Positions 52,320 to 61,861 are shown, numbered from the stretch's first letter. The stretch is 64,000 nucleotides of DNA from Pseudomonadota bacterium (GCA_018240565.1 JAFEFO010000042.1:1-64000), one strand, 5' to 3'. Notes: generated by a model from the letters alone, not told the origin. Numbers and translations are program-made.

Positions 52320-52922
52320 ATGACGCATACAATCGCATTGTCGGCCCCCATCACCTGGAATCCCGCGCGCGTGGATGCGGAAAATACCGGCGAGCGCACG
52401 CTCGATGAATTCCTCAAAGGCGTCGAACGCCGCGCGCTGCGCATGGCCGAGCTGGCCACGGCCAATCGCGACGAGGCACTGGACCTGGTGCAGGACGCCA
52501 TGTTCGGCTTCGTGCGCCACTATGCCGGCAAGCCGGCGGCGGATTGGGCTCCCTTGTTCTTTCGCGTGCTCGACAGCCGCCTCAACGACTGGCATCGCCG
52601 ACGCACCGTGCGCAGCCGCTGGCTGGCCGTGTGGACGCACGCTGGCACGGACGACGACGAACGCGATGAGATCGCGCAGGCGCCGGATACGAACGACCCC
52701 GGTCCGCTGCTGCGCCTGGCAGGCGACGAGGCCGGGCAGGCGCTCAACGCGGCGCTCGCGCGCTTGCCGCTGCGCCAGCGCCAGGCATTCTTGTTGCGCG
52801 TGTGGGAAGGTTTCGACGTCGCCGCCACGGCGAATAGCATGCGTTGCAGCGAAGGCAGCGTGAAAACGCACCTGTCGCGCGCGCTCGCCGCGTTGCGTCG
52901 TCATTTGGAGGATCACGCATGA
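52320..52922 (+). CDS. RNA polymerase sigma-70 family (ECF) factor
   Basis: This 200-aa sigma factor has region 2 (LDEFLKGVERRALRMAELATANRDEALDLVQDAMFGFVRHY, then FFRVLDSRLNDWHRRRTVRSRW) and region 4 (LNAALARLPLRQRQAFLLRVWEGFDVAATANSM, then CSEGSVKTHLSRALAALR). The ATG at 52320 is chosen because an upstream extension would be Arg-rich and unconserved. It overlaps the next gene by 4 nt (ATGA) and heads an operon of four. Confidence 0.9.
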   Translation: MTHTIALSAPITWNPARVDAENTGERTLDEFLKGVERRALRMAELATANRDEALDLVQDAMFGFVRHYAGKPAADWAPLFFRVLDSRLNDWHRRRTVRSRWLAVWTHAGTDDDERDEIAQAPDTNDPGPLLRLAGDEAGQALNAALARLPLRQRQAFLLRVWEGFDVAATANSMRCSEGSVKTHLSRALAALRRHLEDHA

Positions 52923-53329
52923 ACACACCAGGCTTCAACGAATCGCGATTGCCGCCGTGGACCGACCGCGCCAAGGCGCTGCTCGACGAATCCGTGCACG
53001 GTTTGGATGCCGCGACCTTGTCGCGCCTGAATCGTGCCCGCCAGGCCGCGCTGGCGCAGCGCGGCGCGCCTCGCCGGCCGGGCTGGGCGTGGATGCCGGC
53101 GGGGTTGGCCACTGCCTGCGCGTTGTTGCTCGCCGTTGGCGTATGGCAAGCGCGCATGCCGCACACGGCGACACCCACGGCCACGCCGCCGTCGACGGCG
53201 GCCACGCAGGGCGCCAGCATGAATGCGGCAGACCTGGACATGATCGCCAGCGACGACAATCTGGAAATGATGCAGGATCTGGATTTCTATGCCTGGCTCG
53301 ATGCTCAGGACCAGGACAACAACGGCTGA
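52919..53329 (+). CDS. DUF3619-like membrane protein (candidate anti-sigma)
   Basis: This 136-aa protein has a cytoplasmic N-terminus of about 60 residues (RAKALLDESVHGLDAATLSRLNRARQAALAQR), one membrane helix (about 60-78, AGLATACALLLAVGVWQA) and an acidic external tail ending DFYAWLDAQDQDNNG. This is the layout of DUF3619 proteins encoded beside ECF sigma factors. A role as anti-sigma is inference from position and topology. Confidence 0.75.
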   Translation: MNTPGFNESRLPPWTDRAKALLDESVHGLDAATLSRLNRARQAALAQRGAPRRPGWAWMPAGLATACALLLAVGVWQARMPHTATPTATPPSTAATQGASMNAADLDMIASDDNLEMMQDLDFYAWLDAQDQDNNG

Positions 53330-53628
53330 TGCCCGGTTTGCACGCCATGTTGGCATTGGCTGCGATTGCACAGGCGGCGTCGGCACCGGCATCGGTACCG
53401 GTGCAGGACGTGGCCAGGCCCGCCGTCGCTGCGCAGACGGCCAAACCGGCCGCCCGGTCCGCGGACAAAAACAAGGCCGATCAATCCGCATCGGCGCACG
53501 ATCTGGATGTGATCGGCTATCTGGGCGACTACGGCGATGCCGCCGACGGGCTGGATCCGATGGGGCTGGCCGAGAATGCAAGAGTCGCGGCACCAGCGTC
53601 GAACAAGAAACAGGGTGGACGACCATGA
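53329..53628 (+). CDS. Small exported hypothetical protein
   Basis: This 99-aa protein has an Ala-rich signal-like start (MPGLHAMLALAAIAQAASA), a low-complexity Ala/Pro/Lys middle, and the acidic motif HDLDVIGYLGDYGDAADGLD at about 57-76. The ATG overlaps the previous stop (TGATG). No family is recognised; it lies between DUF3619- and DUF3106-type genes in a likely operon. Confidence 0.65.
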   Translation: MPGLHAMLALAAIAQAASAPASVPVQDVARPAVAAQTAKPAARSADKNKADQSASAHDLDVIGYLGDYGDAADGLDPMGLAENARVAAPASNKKQGGRP

Positions 53629-54368
53629 AAATACGTCATCGCGCAATCGTCATGGCGGCTGCCCTGCTGGCCTGTGCGGGTGCCTGGGCACAGAATCAGC
53701 CGGTTGCGCCGCCCGTTGCCGTCGCGCCCGCGACGGCCGTGCCGTGGTCAAGCTTGAGTCCCGCCGAACAGCAGGTGCTGGAATCGGCCCACGACAAATG
53801 GGACACGCTTGCCCCTGCGCAGCAGCAGCGCCTGCAACGCGGCGCGCAGCGCTGGGCGACGATGAGCCCCGAGCAGCGCGCGACCGTGCGCCAGCGTTTC
53901 CAGAAATGGAACGCGCTCTCGCCCGATCAGCGTGCGCAGTTGCGCCAGCGTTACGAGAAGTTCAAGAACCTGCCGCCGGCGCAGCAGGAGCGCATCCGTC
54001 AGGCGTTCAAGCGCTTTTCCAGCCTGCCGCCGGAGCAGCGCCAGAGATTGCGCGAGAAGTTCCAGCAGATGGGCCCGGCCGAACGCCGCGCCTTCATCGC
54101 CGGGGCCCAGGCGCAGAATCAGGCGGGCAACGCGCGCGAATTCTTCCGCTCGATCCCGCAGGACGAACGCAAGCCGACGCGGCAGATGTTGCAGGCGATG
54201 ACGCCCGCCGAGCGCAGTGCGTTCCGTCAGGCGTGGCGCGGCATGCCCGAAAGCGAGCGCGAGGCGTATCGCCAGCGCATGGTGCGGATGACGCCGCAGC
54301 AGCGCAGCGCGGAACTGGCCATGCCGCGGCCGCATGCGCCCGCTCCTGCGCGCCCGCACGGGCGGTGA
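53625..54368 (+). CDS. DUF3106 family exported protein
   Basis: This 247-aa periplasmic protein has a signal peptide at 1-21 (ends GAWAQ), then repeated helical units built on LSPxQRxxLRQRFxxWxxL (LSPAEQQVLESAHDKWDTL; MSPEQRATVRQRFQKWNAL; LPPEQRQRLREKFQQM), the hallmark of DUF3106. The repeats are basic and probably form an extended helical rod. The last gene of the sigma-factor operon, it overlaps the previous gene by 4 nt. Confidence 0.82.
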   Translation: MKIRHRAIVMAAALLACAGAWAQNQPVAPPVAVAPATAVPWSSLSPAEQQVLESAHDKWDTLAPAQQQRLQRGAQRWATMSPEQRATVRQRFQKWNALSPDQRAQLRQRYEKFKNLPPAQQERIRQAFKRFSSLPPEQRQRLREKFQQMGPAERRAFIAGAQAQNQAGNAREFFRSIPQDERKPTRQMLQAMTPAERSAFRQAWRGMPESEREAYRQRMVRMTPQQRSAELAMPRPHAPAPARPHGR

Positions 54369-55559
54369 TCACGCCGTGGCCAGGCCGATCACCAGCGCGG
54401 CGACGACGCCGAGCGAAATCATCACCGTGTAGCAGATGCCGATCGCGCCGAATTTCACGGTGGTGAAGAACCAGCCCTGTTTGTATACTTTTTTCTGCAT
54501 CAGGAACAGGTAGATCGGCAGCCACCACCACATCGCGAATATCACCAGGCCGAGCGGCGCGGTGAGCCAGGACGCCGCGCCCGCGGCCCAGTTCCGCGCC
54601 AGCGTCGCCAGCGCCAGCAGCACCATCGACAGGAAGGCGAAAGCGTGGCTGTGCAGGGCCACGATCAGGTGTTCCATGTACAGGCGGCGCTTGAAGATGT
54701 AGAAAATCTTCAGCAGCAGGGCAAACAAAGGCATCAGTACGAAAAGGACCTGCGGCAGCACGCTGAACGTGCCGGCCACGAGCAGCGCCGGATTCTTGCG
54801 GATGCGCGGGATATTGTCGCGGGCGTGCTCGATCGCGGCATTCAGGCGCGCGTTGGCGAAATCCGGCAGCCAGCCGATGCGCAACGGATTGGTCTTCGCA
54901 TCCCAGGGCTTGCCGTTGAACTCGATTTCGGCATCCGGATCCGGCGGCGGCGCCTGGTTGTGCGCCTTCGCGGCATCCACCGTTTGCAGATAGGCCAGGC
55001 GCGCGTCGGCCTGCTTGCGAATCCTTTGCGCATCCTTGGCCATTTCCGCATCCATCGCGGTCGTGGCCTGCCCCGCCGCCGGCGTGGCATTGATGATCGC
55101 GCCCGCGATCGCCTTGCCCGAGTCCAGGCGCGCGAGCGCCGCGTCGCGGCGTGCGATCACGTCTTGCGGCGTCATCGCCGCGGATATGGCGCGATCGTCG
55201 CCGTCGAACTGCAGCATGTTCAATTTCAGATTGTCCATCGACACCTGGATCAGGAAGAACGCGATCACGCTCAGGAAGAAATACAAGCGGAACGGCGTGA
55301 CATACCGCGTGCGACGGCCGGCGAAATATTCCCGGGTAAGGAATCCCGGCCGGAAATACAGCGGCAACAGGGTGTGGAAGATGCGCGAGTCGATGTTGAG
55401 GATGGTGTCGGCGACATCGCTCATCAAACTCGACAACGGCCGGATCATGCCCTTCACCGGTTGCCCGCAGACATGGCAATGGTCGCCGTGCAAGGGGGTG
55501 CCGCAGTTCAGGCAAGCCGCAGGCGTGACAGGCTCGGGAGGACTCGCGCTGGCATTCAT
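54369..55559 (-). CDS. DUF3667 family membrane protein with zinc ribbon
   Basis: This 396-aa protein has an N-terminal zinc ribbon (CLNCGTPLHGDHCHVCGQ, about 16-33), the DUF3667 core with LSSLMSDVADTILNIDSRIFHTLLPLYFRPGFLTREYFAGRRTRYV (described here in pieces), and about six membrane helices, one near residue 95 and the others after 255. The middle soluble part (about 125-240) is Ala/Asp-rich. Function is unknown. It is convergent with the DUF3106 gene, stop codons adjoining. The start is ATG at 55559. Confidence 0.8.
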   Translation of the reverse strand: MNASASPPEPVTPAACLNCGTPLHGDHCHVCGQPVKGMIRPLSSLMSDVADTILNIDSRIFHTLLPLYFRPGFLTREYFAGRRTRYVTPFRLYFFLSVIAFFLIQVSMDNLKLNMLQFDGDDRAISAAMTPQDVIARRDAALARLDSGKAIAGAIINATPAAGQATTAMDAEMAKDAQRIRKQADARLAYLQTVDAAKAHNQAPPPDPDAEIEFNGKPWDAKTNPLRIGWLPDFANARLNAAIEHARDNIPRIRKNPALLVAGTFSVLPQVLFVLMPLFALLLKIFYIFKRRLYMEHLIVALHSHAFAFLSMVLLALATLARNWAAGAASWLTAPLGLVIFAMWWWLPIYLFLMQKKVYKQGWFFTTVKFGAIGICYTVMISLGVVAALVIGLATA

Positions 55560-55653
55560 GGACGGCACTTTATCCGATCGCGCAGACGCATGGCAGCGGC
55601 GAAAGTCATGGCGTGCGGTTACACTGCGCGGCCACCTCCTTGTCGGTGCACCG

Positions 55654-57006
55654 ATGCCGCGTCTGCCGCCGCGCCTGCGAACGGAATTGCGCGAAACCCT
55701 GCGCCTGGCGTTGCCGCTGGTGCTCGGCCAGTTGTCGGCGATTGGCATGAATGTGGTCGATACCGTGCTCGCCGGCCACTACGATGCACAAACGCTGGCG
55801 GCGGTGGCGATCGGCGCGAACGTGTGGACGCTGGCGATCGTCGCCGCGATCGGCGTGATGATGGCGATGCCGCCGACCGTCGCGCATCTGTCCGGTGCCG
55901 GCGAACGCGAGCGCATCGGTGGCGTCCTGCGTCAGGCGCTGTGGCTGGCGGCGGTCCTGGGCATCGGTCTGTTCTTTGGCGTGCGCCACGCCGGGCCGCT
56001 GTTGCGCGTCATGGGCATCGCGCCGGATATCGCCGGGCACGCGCAGCAGTTCCTGCACGCGATTTCCTGGGGCGCGCCAGCGCTGACCGGCTATTTTGCG
56101 TTGCGCGGATTCTCCGAAGGCCTGGCGCTGACGCGCCCGACCATGTACTTCGGCGCGTTCGGCCTCGTCCTGCTCGCGCCGATCGGTTATGTCTTCATGT
56201 ATGGCGGATTCGGCCTGCCGGCGCGCGGCGCGCAGGGTTCGGGCATGGCCACGGCCACCGTGTTGTGGATCCAGTTCATCGTGTTCGCCGCCTACATCGC
56301 ACGGCGCCGCCACTACGCGGCGCATGCGCCATTCGCGCGATGGGAGTGGCCACAGCCGGGCGCGATCTTCGAGCTGTTGCGCCTGGGCGTGCCGATGGGA
56401 ATTTCCCTGCTCATGGAAGCGGGTCTGTTTGTCACGGCGGCGCTGTTGATCGGCTCGCTCGGCGCGGATGTCGTCGCCGGCCACCAGATTGCGATCAACG
56501 TGGCCTCGGTCACGTTCATGGTGCCGCTCGGCCTCGCCATGGCGACGACGGTGCGCGTGGGCCGCGCCGCCGGCAGTGGCAATGCGGACGGCGCGCGCTG
56601 GGCGGGCCATGTCGGCATTGCCGCATCGCTCGCCTCGCAAGTGGTCTCGTGCGCGCTGATGGCATTGTTCCCGCAATTCATCGCGGCGCTGTACACGCAG
56701 GACGCTGCCGTTGCCGCGATCGCTGCGAAGCTGCTGCTGTTCGCCGCGGCATTCCAGTTGTCCGACGGCATCCAGGTCACCGCAAACGGCGCGTTGCGCG
56801 GGCTCAAGGACACCACCGGGCCGATGGCGATCACCACGCTGTCGTACTGGGGCATCGGCATGCCGGTCGGCTACCTGTTGTGCTTCCACTTTGGCCACGG
56901 CGCTTCGGGCATGTGGGTCGGCATGATCGCGGGCTTGAGCGTCGCCGCGGTGCTGCTGTTCGCGCGTTTTGCCCGTCAAGCGCGCCACTTGGTGGCGCGA
57001 GCATGA
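55654..57006 (+). CDS. MATE family multidrug efflux protein (NorM type)
   Basis: This 450-aa carrier has twelve helices and exports drugs or organic cations in exchange for Na+ or H+. LALPLVLGQLSAIGMNVVDTVLAGHYDAQTLAAVAIG is the first half signature (residues 16-52); LGVPMGISLLMEAGLFVTAALLIGSLGADVVAGHQIAIN is the matching second half. The ATG at 55654 fits the conserved start; the open frame extends far upstream but overlaps the divergent DUF3667 gene. Confidence 0.92.
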   Translation: MPRLPPRLRTELRETLRLALPLVLGQLSAIGMNVVDTVLAGHYDAQTLAAVAIGANVWTLAIVAAIGVMMAMPPTVAHLSGAGERERIGGVLRQALWLAAVLGIGLFFGVRHAGPLLRVMGIAPDIAGHAQQFLHAISWGAPALTGYFALRGFSEGLALTRPTMYFGAFGLVLLAPIGYVFMYGGFGLPARGAQGSGMATATVLWIQFIVFAAYIARRRHYAAHAPFARWEWPQPGAIFELLRLGVPMGISLLMEAGLFVTAALLIGSLGADVVAGHQIAINVASVTFMVPLGLAMATTVRVGRAAGSGNADGARWAGHVGIAASLASQVVSCALMALFPQFIAALYTQDAAVAAIAAKLLLFAAAFQLSDGIQVTANGALRGLKDTTGPMAITTLSYWGIGMPVGYLLCFHFGHGASGMWVGMIAGLSVAAVLLFARFARQARHLVARA

Positions 57007-57069
57007 CCTTCAGCGCGTGATCGCCGCTGGCGTATCGGTTAGGCTTGGACAAAATCCACGGAGAATCCC

Positions 57070-58917
57070 ATGGCACAGCCACAACGCGGCATCATCGCGC
57101 GCTTTTTCCTCGGCGTATGGGACGTATTCAATTTCACCCGGCGCCTGGTGTTCGGCGTCATCGCCTTGTTCCTGCTGGTCGGCTTCATCGTCGCACTGCG
57201 CAGCGGCGGGCCAAAACTGCTCGACAAGACCGCGCTCGTGCTCGATCCGAAAGGCAGCATCGTCGAGCAGTACACGAACGACGCCGCGCAGCGCGCGTTG
57301 TCGAACCTTGCCGGCGACAAGTCCAGGCAGGCGCAGTTGCGCGACATCCTCGCGGCAATCGATGGCGCGGCAAAGGATCCGCGCATCGCGCGCATCGTGC
57401 TCGAGCCCGATGGCATCGATAGCGCGGGCCTGTCCACGCTGCGCGAGATCGGCGCGGCGCTGGACCGCTTCAAGGCGACGGGGAAACAGGTCGTCGCCAT
57501 TTCCAACGGCATGACCCAGAGCCAGTATTACCTTGCCGCGCATGCGAACACGATCCTGCTGCACCCGGATTCGCTCGAAGGCGTGCTGCTGACCGGCTTT
57601 GGCGCGTATCGCAGTTATTACAAGGATGCGCTCGACTGGCTGGGTGTGGACGTGCACGTGTTCAAGGTCGGTACGTTCAAATCGTATCCGGAACCGTACG
57701 TGCGCAACGACGCCTCGCCGGATGCCAAGGAAGCGGACTTGTTCTGGATGAACGATCTGTGGGGCGATTACCTGAAAGACATCGCTGCGGCGCGGCACCT
57801 GGATCCGGCCAGGATCTCGGCGCAGATCGCCGCTTACGGCGACGTGATCAAGGCAGCCGGCGGCGACATGGCCAAGCTCGCGCTTGCCGACAAGCTCGTC
57901 GACAAGCTCGCCACCCCGGATGAGGCGCGGCAGATGCTGATCGACGATGGCGCGCGCGACGGCCACAGCTACCGGCGCATCGATTTCAACGACTATGCGG
58001 CGCTGATCGAGCGCGAGCACCCGCTGGATACGCGTCCGCAGGTGGCGGTCGTGGTCGCGGAAGGCGAGATCCTGCCGGGTGACCAGCCGCAAGGCACGGT
58101 TGGCGGCGTGTCCACGGCAAAGCTCTTGCGCGAGGCGCGCCTGGACGATGCCATCAAGGCGGTCGTGTTGCGCGTGAATTCACCGGGCGGCGATGCGTTT
58201 TCTTCCGAACTGATCCGCCGCGAGGTGGAGCTGACGAAGGCCGCGCATAAACCCATCATCGTTTCGATGGGCAACGTCGCGGCATCCGGCGGTTACTGGA
58301 TCTCGATGGATGGCGACGAAATCTTCGCCGAGCCGACCACGATCACCGGTTCGATCGGCATCTTCGGCATCATGATGAACATTCCGAACACGCTGGCGAA
58401 GATCGGCATCCACACCGACGGTGTCGGCACCACGCCACTGGCGGATCCCGTCGATCCGCGCCGCTCGCTGGATCCGGCCGTCGGCACGGCCCTGCAGGCG
58501 GTGATCGACAACGGCTACCAGCGCTTCATCCACAAGGTCGCCGCGGCGCGCCACAAGACACCCGAGGAGATCGACGCGGTCGCGCAAGGCCGCGTGTGGA
58601 GCGGCACGCAGGCCAAGGAGCGTGGCCTCGTCGACAAGATCGGTGGTTTGCGCGACGCGCTTGCGGCGGCCGCGCAGGCGGCGCACCTGGGCGACAACTA
58701 CCGCGTCACGTACGTGGAAAAGCCGCTCACGTTCTGGGAACGCCTGGCGATGAACATGAGCAACGATGCGCTTGTGCGCTTCGCGCATGCGCTGCTGCCG
58801 CAGATGCCGCTCGGCTTGCTCGATCAGCCGCAGATTCGCGAACAACTACGCCTGTTGCAAAGCGCAAGCGACGGCAAGCTGGGCGTGTATGCGTACTGTT
58901 TTTGCTCGATGCGGTAG
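57070..58917 (+). CDS. sppA: Signal peptide peptidase SppA, 67-kDa type
   Basis: This 615-aa inner-membrane serine peptidase cuts up released signal peptides. It has one N-terminal helix (about 27-45) and two S49 domains. The catalytic Lys204 (KVGTFKSYPEPY) is in the first and Ser406 (NVAASGGYW) in the second, the arrangement of E. coli SppA. Length is normal. The stop codon is also the first three bases of a family C element, so the last few residues (about CSMR) may have been shaped by its insertion. Confidence 0.95.
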   Translation: MAQPQRGIIARFFLGVWDVFNFTRRLVFGVIALFLLVGFIVALRSGGPKLLDKTALVLDPKGSIVEQYTNDAAQRALSNLAGDKSRQAQLRDILAAIDGAAKDPRIARIVLEPDGIDSAGLSTLREIGAALDRFKATGKQVVAISNGMTQSQYYLAAHANTILLHPDSLEGVLLTGFGAYRSYYKDALDWLGVDVHVFKVGTFKSYPEPYVRNDASPDAKEADLFWMNDLWGDYLKDIAAARHLDPARISAQIAAYGDVIKAAGGDMAKLALADKLVDKLATPDEARQMLIDDGARDGHSYRRIDFNDYAALIEREHPLDTRPQVAVVVAEGEILPGDQPQGTVGGVSTAKLLREARLDDAIKAVVLRVNSPGGDAFSSELIRREVELTKAAHKPIIVSMGNVAASGGYWISMDGDEIFAEPTTITGSIGIFGIMMNIPNTLAKIGIHTDGVGTTPLADPVDPRRSLDPAVGTALQAVIDNGYQRFIHKVAAARHKTPEEIDAVAQGRVWSGTQAKERGLVDKIGGLRDALAAAAQAAHLGDNYRVTYVEKPLTFWERLAMNMSNDALVRFAHALLPQMPLGLLDQPQIREQLRLLQSASDGKLGVYAYCFCSMR

Positions 58918-59059
58918 AACCACTGAATAACCTGCTGCGCTCGACATCTCGCGCGCCGGCAGTGCTCGGAATCCTCACATACTCGATTGTATGCTCCGGT
59001 TCCTGTGCGCTGGCGACGCGCGACCTGTCATCGCTCGCGACGGTTCTTCAGAGGTTCTA
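58915..59059. repeat. Family C hairpin element, copy 2 (MITE-like)
   Basis: A 145-bp element with ends TAGAACCACTGAATAACC (58915-58932) and GGTTCTTCAGAGGTTCTA (59042-59059), complementary at 16 of 18 positions. It shares the inner blocks CTGCTGCGCTCGA, GTGCTCGGAATCCTCA, CTCCGGTTCCTGTGC and TCGCTCGCGACGGTT with copy 1. The central hairpin here is CATAC-TCGATT-GTATG instead of TTTAC-AAACC-GTAAA: both arms changed, pairing kept. Confidence 0.82.
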
Positions 59060-59091
59060 GATGAATCACTCTACCGCGCAAGCATTCCAAA

Positions 59092-59322
59092 TCACCCACC
59101 CGAATCCTGAATCGCTTTTTCCTGCGCTTTCTTCTGCTCATCCACGGTCTTCTGCACGTCCTTGGCCTTTTGCAACGCCTTGACGTCCGTGCTGAACACG
59201 TTGGAATCCGGCAGCGGCTGCGCCGGTTGCGCGGCGGCTTGCTTTGGCGGCGGCGGAGCGTCGGCGCCGCAGGCGGACAATCCGACGCAGGCGATAGTCA
59301 ACACGATCGGCAGGATTTTCAT
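59092..59322 (-). CDS. Small lipoprotein
   Basis: This 76-aa lipoprotein has the lipobox VGLSAC (Cys18), a Pro/Ala-rich linker, then a charged amphipathic helix (ALQKAKDVQKTVDEQKKAQEKA) resembling a short coiled coil. A GGGAG ribosome binding site stands 7 nt before the ATG at 59322. Function unknown. It is convergent with sppA across the family C element. Confidence 0.75.
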   Translation of the reverse strand: MKILPIVLTIACVGLSACGADAPPPPKQAAAQPAQPLPDSNVFSTDVKALQKAKDVQKTVDEQKKAQEKAIQDSGG

Positions 59323-59392
59323 GGCGGTCTCCCGGTGAATTGCGTACAGTCTGCGCCGGAGCGACACGCCGCTCAAGCGCGGGAACACGGCG

Positions 59393-60175
59393 ATGACGAC
59401 AAACGCGGCACGCTGGCGGCTGGACGGTCAAACGGCGCTGATTACCGGCGCGAGCCGCGGCATCGGCCTGGCCTGTGCGCGCGAGTTTGCAGGACTCGGC
59501 GCGGATGTGCTGATCGTCGCGCGCGACGAGGCGCATCTGGAATCCGCGCGCGCGGAACTGGCCGAGGAATTCCCGGGGCGTGAAATCCTCGCGTTCGCGG
59601 CGGACGTGTCCGATCACGAACAACGCCTGGAAATCTTCGATTGGCTGGCCGACCTCGATGTCGAATTGTCGCTGCTCGTGAACAACGCCGGCGCGAACGC
59701 GCGCAAGCCGACGCTCGACTATAGCGACGATGAAGTGCGTGCGTTGATCGACGCGAACCTTGTGTCCGCGTTCGCAATGTGCCGCCTCGCGCATCCGCAC
59801 TTGGCCGAACACGCGAATGCGGCGATCGTGAACGTGAGCTCCGTATCGGGCCTCACGCATGTGCGCACCGGCGCGCCGTACGGCCTGTCAAAAGCCGCGC
59901 TCGCGCAATTGACGAAGAACCTTGCTTGCGAATGGGCCGAAGACGGCATCCGCGTGAACGCCGTCGCGCCGTGGTACATCCGCACACAGCGCACGCAAGG
60001 CGCGCTTGCCGACCCGGAATATCTGGACGATGTGTTGCAACGCACGCCGCTCGCGCGCATCGGCGAGCCGGAGGAAGTCGCCGCCGCGATCGCATTCCTG
60101 TGCCTGCCGGCGGCAAGTTACATCACCGGCGAAATCGTCGCGGTGGATGGTGGGTTCCTGAAATACGGTTTCTGA
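59393..60175 (+). CDS. SDR family oxidoreductase (tropinone-reductase-like)
   Basis: This 260-aa NAD(P)-dependent short-chain dehydrogenase has the cofactor motif TGASRGIG (18-25), NNAG (97-100), catalytic Ser150, Tyr163 and Lys167 (YGLSK), then VNAVAPWYIRTQRTQ. This last stretch and SVSGLTHVRTGAPYG resemble the tropinone-reductase-like group. It ends AVDGGFLKYGF. The substrate is unknown. Confidence 0.9.
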   Translation: MTTNAARWRLDGQTALITGASRGIGLACAREFAGLGADVLIVARDEAHLESARAELAEEFPGREILAFAADVSDHEQRLEIFDWLADLDVELSLLVNNAGANARKPTLDYSDDEVRALIDANLVSAFAMCRLAHPHLAEHANAAIVNVSSVSGLTHVRTGAPYGLSKAALAQLTKNLACEWAEDGIRVNAVAPWYIRTQRTQGALADPEYLDDVLQRTPLARIGEPEEVAAAIAFLCLPAASYITGEIVAVDGGFLKYGF

Positions 60176-60199
60176 ATCGTACGATTCCCCGGTGTGAAG

Positions 60200-60338
60200 T
60201 TCCCCTGTCCCCTAAGCTCAGCTTGGGGGAGAGGGCAGGGTGAAAGGGAGACACTTCGGCTTGTGCGGTGCCACCGTCGGCTGAAACGCTGCCCCTCACC
60301 CCAACCCTCTCCCCCGACAACGTCGGGGAGAGGGGGGG
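60200..60338. repeat. Family B repeat pair downstream of the SDR gene
   Basis: Hairpins CCCCTAAGCTCAGCTTGGGG (with GAGAGGGCAGGGTGA) and CCCTCACCCCAACCCTCTCC, then CCCGACAACGTCGGGGAGAG, face each other. The second is the inverse of the unit found inside soeA at 17374. It could end transcription of the SDR gene. Confidence 0.75.
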
Positions 60339-60394
60339 TATCCATAGCCGAAAACGGCTAGTTTCGACACGACGGCGGCGTTAGCATCGCTGTC

Positions 60395-61849
60395 ATGTCC
60401 CCGCTATCCGTCCTCGATCCGCAAGCCTGCGAACAAGCCCGCCTGACTCGCGACGCGCGCTTCGACGGCTTGTTTTTCACTGCCGTGCGCACGACCGGCA
60501 TCTATTGCCGGCCGGTGTGTCCGGCACCGACTGCACACGCGCGCAACGTCGAGTATTTTCCGAACGCCGCGGCGGCGGCGAGCGCCGGCTACCGGCCCTG
60601 CCTGCGTTGCCGTCCGGAAGCGGCGCCCGGCACGCCGCTGACGCGTGCGCGCAGCGAGCTGGTTGCGGCGGCATTGCGCATGATCGATGCGGGCGCGCTG
60701 GACGACGCATCCGTCGCGCAGCTCGCGCGTCGCATCGGCGTCGGCGAACGCCACTTGCGCCGTCTGTTCGTGGTTGAACTCGGCGCGGGGCCGCTGGAGA
60801 TCGCTGCGACACGACGCTTGCTGTTCGCAAAGAAGCTGTTGACGGAAACGCCATTGCCGATCACGCAGATCGCGCATGCGGCCGGTTACGCGAGCTTGCG
60901 CCGCTTCAACGCGGCGTTTCTCGCCGGATATAAACGTGCTCCGCGCGATCTGCGGCGCGACGAATCCGCCACGCCCGCATCAAGCGCATTGACGCTGCGC
61001 ATCCCGTTTCGCGCGCCGTACGATTTTTCCGCGCTGCTCGCGTTCTTTGCGCGACGTGCGGTTCCTGGCATTGAACACGTTGAGACGCACGGCTATACGC
61101 GCCGCTTCGCGTTTGATGGCAATGCCGGATCGCTGCGCGTGTCGCAGATGCGCAGTACGGATGCGCTTGCGCTGGAAGTGGATTGCGCCGACGCGTCGCG
61201 CCTGCAGGCGATTTGCGCACGCGTGCGCCGCCTGTTCGATGTCGATGCGGACATCGCGGCGATCGATGCGCAGCTTGCGCGCGATCCACGCCTGCGCGCG
61301 TTCGTACGTCGCCATCCCGGCCAGCGCCTGCCGGGTGGCTGGGATGGCTTCGAGATCGCTGTGCGTGCCGTCCTCGGTCAGCAGATCAGCGTTGCCGCTG
61401 CGCGTACGCTCGCGACGCGCCTGCTCGATCGTTACGGAGAGCCAACGACTTTGCCGAATGGCGATACGTTCCACTTGTTTCCCGTGCCGGAAATGCTCGC
61501 GCAGGCGGACCTGACAAAAGTCGGCTTGCCGCGCACACGCGCCGCGACGCTGAACACGATCGCACGTGCGGTCGCCGACGGCACTGTCGGCTTTCGTCCG
61601 GAACAATCGCTGGATGGTTTCGTCGCGAGCTGGTGCGAACTGCCCGGCATCGGTGCGTGGACCGCGCATTACATCGCGATGCGCGCGCTCAGCCACCCGG
61701 ACGCATTCCCCGCCGCGGATCTGGTGCTGCGCAAGATGCTGGGCGATGGCGGCACGCTGTTGTCGGTGCGTGCGGTCGAATCCCTCGCCGAACGCTGGCG
61801 GCCGTGGCGCGCTTACGCGGTGATGCATTTGTGGCGCAACTCGAACTGA
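60395..61849 (+). CDS. alkA: Ada-type regulator fused to AlkA 3-methyladenine DNA glycosylase
   Basis: This 484-aa alkylation-repair protein has an N-terminal Ada zinc domain with Cys38, Cys42, Cys69 and Cys72 (Cys38 being the methyl-phosphotriester acceptor), an AraC-type HTH (about 85-190), then AlkA_N and a HhH-GPD glycosylase domain (about 200-484) with GIGAWTAHYIAMRAL and probable catalytic Asp442. It combines sensor/activator and glycosylase in one chain. The O6-methylguanine part of E. coli Ada is instead the next gene. Start ATG at 60395. Confidence 0.92.
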   Translation: MSPLSVLDPQACEQARLTRDARFDGLFFTAVRTTGIYCRPVCPAPTAHARNVEYFPNAAAAASAGYRPCLRCRPEAAPGTPLTRARSELVAAALRMIDAGALDDASVAQLARRIGVGERHLRRLFVVELGAGPLEIAATRRLLFAKKLLTETPLPITQIAHAAGYASLRRFNAAFLAGYKRAPRDLRRDESATPASSALTLRIPFRAPYDFSALLAFFARRAVPGIEHVETHGYTRRFAFDGNAGSLRVSQMRSTDALALEVDCADASRLQAICARVRRLFDVDADIAAIDAQLARDPRLRAFVRRHPGQRLPGGWDGFEIAVRAVLGQQISVAAARTLATRLLDRYGEPTTLPNGDTFHLFPVPEMLAQADLTKVGLPRTRAATLNTIARAVADGTVGFRPEQSLDGFVASWCELPGIGAWTAHYIAMRALSHPDAFPAADLVLRKMLGDGGTLLSVRAVESLAERWRPWRAYAVMHLWRNSN

Positions 61850-61861
61850 AGGACTCGTACA

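Noticed and set aside
55015..55653. N-terminal extension of the MATE gene
   Set aside because: It overlaps the divergent DUF3667 gene and lacks family similarity; the conserved start is at 55654.
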